Part shown: in pieces, positions 59,431 through 64,000 of the stretch
Numbering within the stretch: position 1 is the first letter of the stretch
Layout of the letters: every line of letters starts with the position of its first letter
NCBI GenBank assembly: GCA_016291905.1
Contig: JAEEZS010000061.1
Coordinates: forward strand, 34,512 to 98,511
Reading direction: 5' to 3'
Origin: Bacteroidaceae bacterium
GTDB lineage: Bacteria; Bacteroidota; Bacteroidia; Bacteroidales; Bacteroidaceae
DNA: 64,000 bases
Made by a program: the position numbers and the translations under genes
Notes under the pieces: model-generated
Databases searched by the model: none
Told to the model about the DNA's origin: nothing
Seen by the model: the letters and a program-made list of their open reading frames with translations, nothing else

Positions 59431-62400
59431 ATGAGAAAAACAAAAATTTACTCATTTCTGTTGGCTGCAGCCATGCTGTTGCCGAGTGTAGGAGTCAAGG
59501 CTCAGTCGTGGACTGACGAAGAGACTGGCGTCGAATACTACTTCTGCGAGGGTCCCAAGAGCGACGGCGAAGGCTCCCAGATGATTATCGACGGTAACGT
59601 GGAAACCAAGTTGGGTACGTCCGCCATCCCCACCTACGTCATCATTGGTGCTACGCAGCCCGTCTCTCTCATCGGTTACACCCTCATCACGGCCAACGAC
59701 AACTCGACCTACAAAGGCCGTAACCCCGAGAACTGGCTCATCGAAGGCTCCAACGACTATGAGAACTGGACCGTCATCGAACACGTCGTTGGCGACCAGG
59801 TGCTTCAGGACGTCGACTTCACCCCCTTCGACTTCACGTGTCCTGCTTCTGAGAAGTTCGAGTACTTCCGCCTCACCATCGAGAAGGTCGTCGGCGGCGG
59901 CTTCATGCAGGTCAGCGAGTGGCACCCCCACGGCGTCATCCACGATCACACCTGGGGCGACCCCGTCGAGACCCTGCCCACATGTCGTGAAGAAGGCTAC
60001 TACACCTACTTCTGCACCGAGTGCGGCGGTTACAAGATTGTGCCCAGCGGCAAGGAGGCTACCGGCATCCACGAGTACAAGGACGGCTACTGCATCCATT
60101 GCGGCAAGGCCGAGAACGAGCCCCTCGTTGACGAGGACGGCTACTGGATCCTCGAGACTCCGCAGGATCTCATCTATTTCGCCAACCGCATTGAGACCGA
60201 GAACCGTTTCGACCTCTGCGCACGTCTGGAGAATGACCTCGACATGGCAGGTCTTGACTTCCACGGCGTTGCTCCGACAGAGCGCTACACCGGCGAATTC
60301 GACGGTCAGGGACACTGGATTTCCAACTTTGTCTATGAGCCCGGCCGCAGCAATGTCGGTCTCTTCGGCCTTATCGGCGGTGGTGGTTATGTCCACCATG
60401 TGGGTCTTATCAATGCCCGCTTGAATGGCGACGCCAACGTGGCCGGTATCTGCGGACGCCTCTACGGTGGTGTCATTGAAGAGTGTGCCGTTGTCGGCTC
60501 TTATATCGAAGGCCGCGACCACACGGCCGCTATCACCGGCGATGTCAACTGGTGTGTGATGGATGGCGACACCATTCCCGGACGTGTCAGCAACTGCTTC
60601 TCCGATGCCCAGATCTACAGCCGCGAGTATCAGGCCGGTGGTATCTCCGGCGTCATCAACGGTGGTACCATCGAGAACTGCCTCTTCTCGGGTACCGTTG
60701 ATTGCGGATACACGAACGCAAGTATCGCCGTCAGCCTTGTCGATAGCGAAGGCGTCCTCTCCGTCATCCAGAACAACGCCCTGCTCGCCTCCCACAACTA
60801 CGGCTTCGGCGACAGCGGCAACGGCTCAAGGCGTGTTACTCACGAGTATGGCCGCTATGCCGAGCTGAAGAACAACTACTCGCTTACTACTACGCGACTC
60901 ATTCTCCTTATCGGCGATAGCTACTATTATGCATATTCCGATAATATCGAGAACTTTGCTAACGACCCCAACGATGATAACGGTGCTGATATTACCGACG
61001 AGGAAGCCCGTACCGAGGACTTCTATGCCGATATTCTGGGTTGGGACATCGGCGGTATCTGGGGCTTCTATCCCGACACCGAGGGCAAGGCTTATCCCGT
61101 CCTGCAATGGATGATTGACTCCGAGGTCAAGCTGCCCACACGTATCTTCGACGTGCCCAGCAATGCTAAGCTCATCTGGGAGACTGGCGATGAATATCTC
61201 AACCTCAATGTCATCCACGGCTCCTTCGGCCAGCAGCTCGACATCTCCATTGTCAGCGGTGACGACAAGGCCACTTGGTATCCCGATCTTGGTTATCTCT
61301 ATATCGGCGATGCTACGGGTGCTTTCGGCGGCACTGGCGACGTCATTCTCTCCGTCGGTTTCGACGAAGAGCTTCAGGGCATTTTCGCAAACGATGATCC
61401 CGTTTCACTCAGCGTCTATGTCGACCAGGCTGGTGATGTTGAGATTAAGACTGTCGAGGATATGCAGCGCTTGTTCCGTAGCGCCATTGGTAACTACAAG
61501 CTGATGAACGACCTCGATTTCGAGGGCGTTGAATTCCCCGGCATCGGTAGTTCTACCGAACCGTTCACGGGTACCTTCGATGGCAACGGCCACCTCCTCA
61601 AGAACATCACCCTCACGGTTGACAACAACGACAAGGTGGGTATCTTCCGCTACACGAATGGTGCCACCATCAAGAACCTCGGCATCAGCAACCTCGTCAT
61701 CGATGCTCCCGACCGCAACCAGGTCGGCGGTCTCATTGGCGAGTGCGCGAACACCACGGTTGACCAGGTGGCCCTCACCGGCTTCATCAACGGTCGTGAC
61801 CACGTCGGCGGTCTCCTTGGCCGTACCAGCGGCATCAGCCACATCACCAACAGCTACACTCACGTCCACGTCTATGCCTACAGCCAGGCAGGCGGTATCT
61901 CCGGTACCACCAACCAGGGCGACACCATCGTCTTCAAGAACGACTACTTCGCAGGTAGCGTCTACATCTACCATCGTGGTTGGGCAGGCGGCTTCATCGG
62001 CCTTGTTGACAAGAGCGACACCAAGATCTGGCTCACCAACTGCGTCTCCATCGGTGACGTCATCAGCCACACCGACGGCAACTCCGACGGTAACGTCGCA
62101 GGTCCGTGGCTCGGCGGTAACGGCCCGTCGTGGAACGAAGAATACTCTGGCGCTGCACGTCTCGACTTCTACGAGAACGTCCAGAATGCCGACGCCGTCA
62201 TCGATGCTGCCCAGAACGACTTGTACGTATGGCCCGTCATCGGTAACGATGTTGAGGATACCGAGTACACCCCCGCTGCCGAGCTCTCTGCCGAAGACAT
62301 GAAGAAGCAGGATACCTACGAGGATATCGGCTGGGACTTCCGCAGAATCTGGAAGATGGATCCCACTGACTACGGCTATCCTATCCTTCAGGTGCTGGGC

Positions 62401-62553
62401 GGCTACTTCGCCACCGGCTACGAGGTTCCCGAGGTGGAGAAGGCACTCCTTGAGCAGAACTCAGGCGCCACCTACAACGTGCAGGGTCAGCGCGTGGCCG
62501 ACGACTACCGTGGCCTCGTCATCAAGAACGGCAAGAAGTTCTTCGTGAAGTAA
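59431..62553 (+). CDS. Large secreted protein with discoidin-like and GLUG-like repeats
   Basis: 1040 residues. Signal peptide MRKTKIYSFLLAAAMLLPSV. About 30-165 resembles an F5/8-type-C (discoidin) domain (NPENWLIEGSNDYENW). Two beta-helix-like regions follow (about 225-380 and 660-850) with GLUG-type units such as FDGQGHWISNFVYEP, NVGLFGLIGGGGYVHHVGL and FDGNGHLLKNITL. A cysteine-rich stretch at about 180-230 (YFCTECGGYK, YCIHCGKAE) may bind metal. It ends YNVQGQRVADDYRGLVIKNG, the shared sorting-like tail. Probably an adhesin or glycan-binding surface protein. Confidence 0.85.
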   Translation: MRKTKIYSFLLAAAMLLPSVGVKAQSWTDEETGVEYYFCEGPKSDGEGSQMIIDGNVETKLGTSAIPTYVIIGATQPVSLIGYTLITANDNSTYKGRNPENWLIEGSNDYENWTVIEHVVGDQVLQDVDFTPFDFTCPASEKFEYFRLTIEKVVGGGFMQVSEWHPHGVIHDHTWGDPVETLPTCREEGYYTYFCTECGGYKIVPSGKEATGIHEYKDGYCIHCGKAENEPLVDEDGYWILETPQDLIYFANRIETENRFDLCARLENDLDMAGLDFHGVAPTERYTGEFDGQGHWISNFVYEPGRSNVGLFGLIGGGGYVHHVGLINARLNGDANVAGICGRLYGGVIEECAVVGSYIEGRDHTAAITGDVNWCVMDGDTIPGRVSNCFSDAQIYSREYQAGGISGVINGGTIENCLFSGTVDCGYTNASIAVSLVDSEGVLSVIQNNALLASHNYGFGDSGNGSRRVTHEYGRYAELKNNYSLTTTRLILLIGDSYYYAYSDNIENFANDPNDDNGADITDEEARTEDFYADILGWDIGGIWGFYPDTEGKAYPVLQWMIDSEVKLPTRIFDVPSNAKLIWETGDEYLNLNVIHGSFGQQLDISIVSGDDKATWYPDLGYLYIGDATGAFGGTGDVILSVGFDEELQGIFANDDPVSLSVYVDQAGDVEIKTVEDMQRLFRSAIGNYKLMNDLDFEGVEFPGIGSSTEPFTGTFDGNGHLLKNITLTVDNNDKVGIFRYTNGATIKNLGISNLVIDAPDRNQVGGLIGECANTTVDQVALTGFINGRDHVGGLLGRTSGISHITNSYTHVHVYAYSQAGGISGTTNQGDTIVFKNDYFAGSVYIYHRGWAGGFIGLVDKSDTKIWLTNCVSIGDVISHTDGNSDGNVAGPWLGGNGPSWNEEYSGAARLDFYENVQNADAVIDAAQNDLYVWPVIGNDVEDTEYTPAAELSAEDMKKQDTYEDIGWDFRRIWKMDPTDYGYPILQVLGGYFATGYEVPEVEKALLEQNSGATYNVQGQRVADDYRGLVIKNGKKFFVK

Positions 62554-62607
62554 TCCAGGAATCCACATTCCCCCTTCGGGAAGCCCTTGTGGCAACCTGA
62601 AAACAGC

Positions 62608-62639
62608 AGTAGGGGCGCGGTTCATTCCGCGCCCCTACT
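62608..62639 (+). terminator. Terminator after the 1040-residue protein
   Basis: 13-base perfect stem AGTAGGGGCGCGG / CCGCGCCCCTACT with loop TTCATT. Followed by CATTATTATTT rather than a clean U-run. Confidence 0.75.
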
Positions 62640-62744
62640 CATTATTATTTATAAATAAATGAAGCCTTTCTTGTTGGAAAAAACGCCATTTCTGCCGCAC
62701 TTACGTTAAATAAAGGACGGAAAAAGCAAAAAAGCAGACATTTT

Positions 62745-62777
62745 CTTGCATTTTCAAGGAATTAACTATACCTTTGC
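62745..62777 (+). promoter_or_regulatory. Promoter of the 62831 gene
   Basis: CTTG at 62745-62748, 20 bases, TACCTTTGC at 62769-62777; 53 bp before the ATG. Confidence 0.65.
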
Positions 62778-62830
62778 TCACTATTTTATCCGCTTTGAAA
62801 ATACAATAATTCACTTAAAACCATACAACA

Positions 62831-64000
62831 ATGAAAAGAACATTAATCTTAATCTCGTTGGCCATGCTATTGAGCATGGCGGTAGGAAAGGCGTTTGCCG
62901 CCTCTAACATTACAGTAGGCCATTTGACAATCCGTATCCAGAGTAAAAATGCCACGACTGGGCAAGTTTCGGGATACGATAATAATGCACCCGATGGAGT
63001 TGTTGTTATTCCATCTACCTTTGCACATGACAATGTGTCTTCGGCTACTGTGGATGGCATACGCTCTGATGCGTTTAAAAATAAGGACAATTTGACCTGT
63101 GTTACCATCCCCTCCAGTGTGAGTAGCATCAGTTCAAGTGCGTTCAGTGGTTGCAGCAATCTAATCTCCGTTATTTGTTTGAGGGCAGTCCCGCCTACAT
63201 TGAGTTCTGGTGCTTTTTCAGGTATTTCCTCTAATTGTATATTATATGTCCCCTACGGCAAAAAGAGTGCATATACTGGTGCCGGTTGGACGGAAGGAAC
63301 GAATGGAATCTTTAAAGGAGGAGTCGTGGAATTGGACGTTAATAATTTCTTAACGATAACCGTTCCGACCAACGCCGTATACACCGGTGAAGACCATACG
63401 GCTACGATTTCTCCGAAAAGCGGTTCCACACCGCCTTCACCGCTTGTAGAGGATATCGACTATAACGTGACCTACACTAACAATACCAACGCCGGAACAG
63501 CAACCGTCACCGTAACGGGCGCTGGTCTTTACGCCGGCACTTCAATGTCTGCCACCTTCACCATTTCCAAGGCCGACATCACCCCAACCGTGTCAATAAA
63601 CAACTGGACGTACGGGGAAACGGCCTCGGACCCGATCGTGTCTGGCAACCCGGGCAACGGCGCCGTAACCTGTCAGTACAAGGTTAGGGACGCCGACGAC
63701 AGTACCTACTCCGAAACCGTTCCCAATGATGCCGGAAAATACACCGTGAGGGCCACCGTGGCTGAGACGGACAACTATCTGGGCGCCACCGCCACTGCTG
63801 ACTTTACAATCGCCAAGAAGTCCCTTACCGTGACGGCTAGTGCCCAGACGATCACCTATGGCGGCTCCATCTCGACGGGAACGGACAATGTCACCGTGTC
63901 CGGCCTTGTGGACGGCGACGAGCTGTCGGATGTCACGCTGACAGCCGGCGACGGCGTCATCACTCCGTCTGCTGCGGTCATCATGAGTGGCGGCACGGAC
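62831..64000 (+). CDS. BspA-like secreted protein with MBG/YDG-type domains, 3' end outside window
   Basis: Open for 390 codons to the window edge. Signal peptide MKRTLILISLAMLLSMAVGK. About 25-140 holds one or two BspA-type LRR_5 units (IRSDAFKNKDNLTCVTIPSS, FSGCSNLISVICL). From about 180 on come repeated beta domains with the pattern LTITVPTNAVYTGEDHTATI, ISKADITPTVSINNWTYGE and TIAKKSLTVTASAQTITYGG, typical of MBG/YDG-type bacterial Ig-like domains. The DNA turns visibly more GC-rich at the domain border (about 63370). Likely a long surface adhesin. Confidence 0.87.
   Translation, partial: MKRTLILISLAMLLSMAVGKAFAASNITVGHLTIRIQSKNATTGQVSGYDNNAPDGVVVIPSTFAHDNVSSATVDGIRSDAFKNKDNLTCVTIPSSVSSISSSAFSGCSNLISVICLRAVPPTLSSGAFSGISSNCILYVPYGKKSAYTGAGWTEGTNGIFKGGVVELDVNNFLTITVPTNAVYTGEDHTATISPKSGSTPPSPLVEDIDYNVTYTNNTNAGTATVTVTGAGLYAGTSMSATFTISKADITPTVSINNWTYGETASDPIVSGNPGNGAVTCQYKVRDADDSTYSETVPNDAGKYTVRATVAETDNYLGATATADFTIAKKSLTVTASAQTITYGGSISTGTDNVTVSGLVDGDELSDVTLTAGDGVITPSAAVIMSGGTD

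Overview
The window looks like the chromosome of a Prevotella-type member of the Bacteroidales. The evidence is: many promoters of the Bacteroidetes TTTG-N19/20-TAnnTTTG type; BspA-like leucine-rich surface proteins; secreted proteins sharing a C-terminal tail of the form YxLxGxxV...GIYIxNGKKxxVK; a bifunctional ThrA; pyrB-pyrI; GH95 and GH43 lipoproteins; a lone VapE-type primase/helicase; and families of short interspersed repeats. Species cannot be fixed from this sequence alone.

Layout. (1) Positions 1-23985 form one plus-strand surface-glycan locus, visibly more AT-rich than the rest. It opens with a fatty-acid-like activation module in two copies (AMP-forming ligase, two ACPs, two ketoacyl synthase III proteins, an SDR reductase, a hexapeptide acyltransferase). 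It continues with two sugar-transfer-associated ATP-grasp proteins, GNAT and FemAB-like transferases, a serine hydrolase, a Wzx-type flippase, a CapA-like protein, glycosyltransferases, a nucleotidyltransferase-fold protein and a DegT aminotransferase. It ends with a separately promoted module of an initiating sugar-phosphate transferase, a PLP-fold protein and an ATP-grasp ligase. (2) 24062-36101 holds BspA-like and other secreted proteins with the shared C-terminal tail, a VapE/Cys-rich protein pair, an adenylate kinase fused to a cupin, and endonuclease IV. (3) 36184-45848 is housekeeping: thrA, radA, M18 aminopeptidase, a four-tRNA cluster, GH95 fucosidase and rpsF-rpsR-rplI. (4) 47567-54109 is a long minus-strand operon (pyrB, pyrI, flavin reductase, PorT-like barrel, NAD synthetase, uridine kinase, lytic transglycosylase, PD-(D/E)XK nuclease). 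(5) 54238-64000 holds tRNA-Pro, ogt, an AlkD-like protein, GH43, aspS and two large secreted proteins, the last cut by the window edge.

The most unusual content is a set of short repeat elements. Several loci show the same architecture with different sequences: an array of 6-8 bp direct repeats, a spacer, then the reverse-complement array. One such element carries a four-helix-bundle (S23/IVP-type) gene. A second repeat family has entered the DegT aminotransferase gene at least three times without breaking the frame, and one of those insertions carries a whole DUF559-type nuclease domain between 37-bp inverted ends. Other points of note are an NAD synthetase lacking its glutaminase catalytic residues, two small MKxYxKP peptides each just downstream of a secreted-protein gene, and a twin covarying hairpin that brackets the last three genes of the glycan locus.
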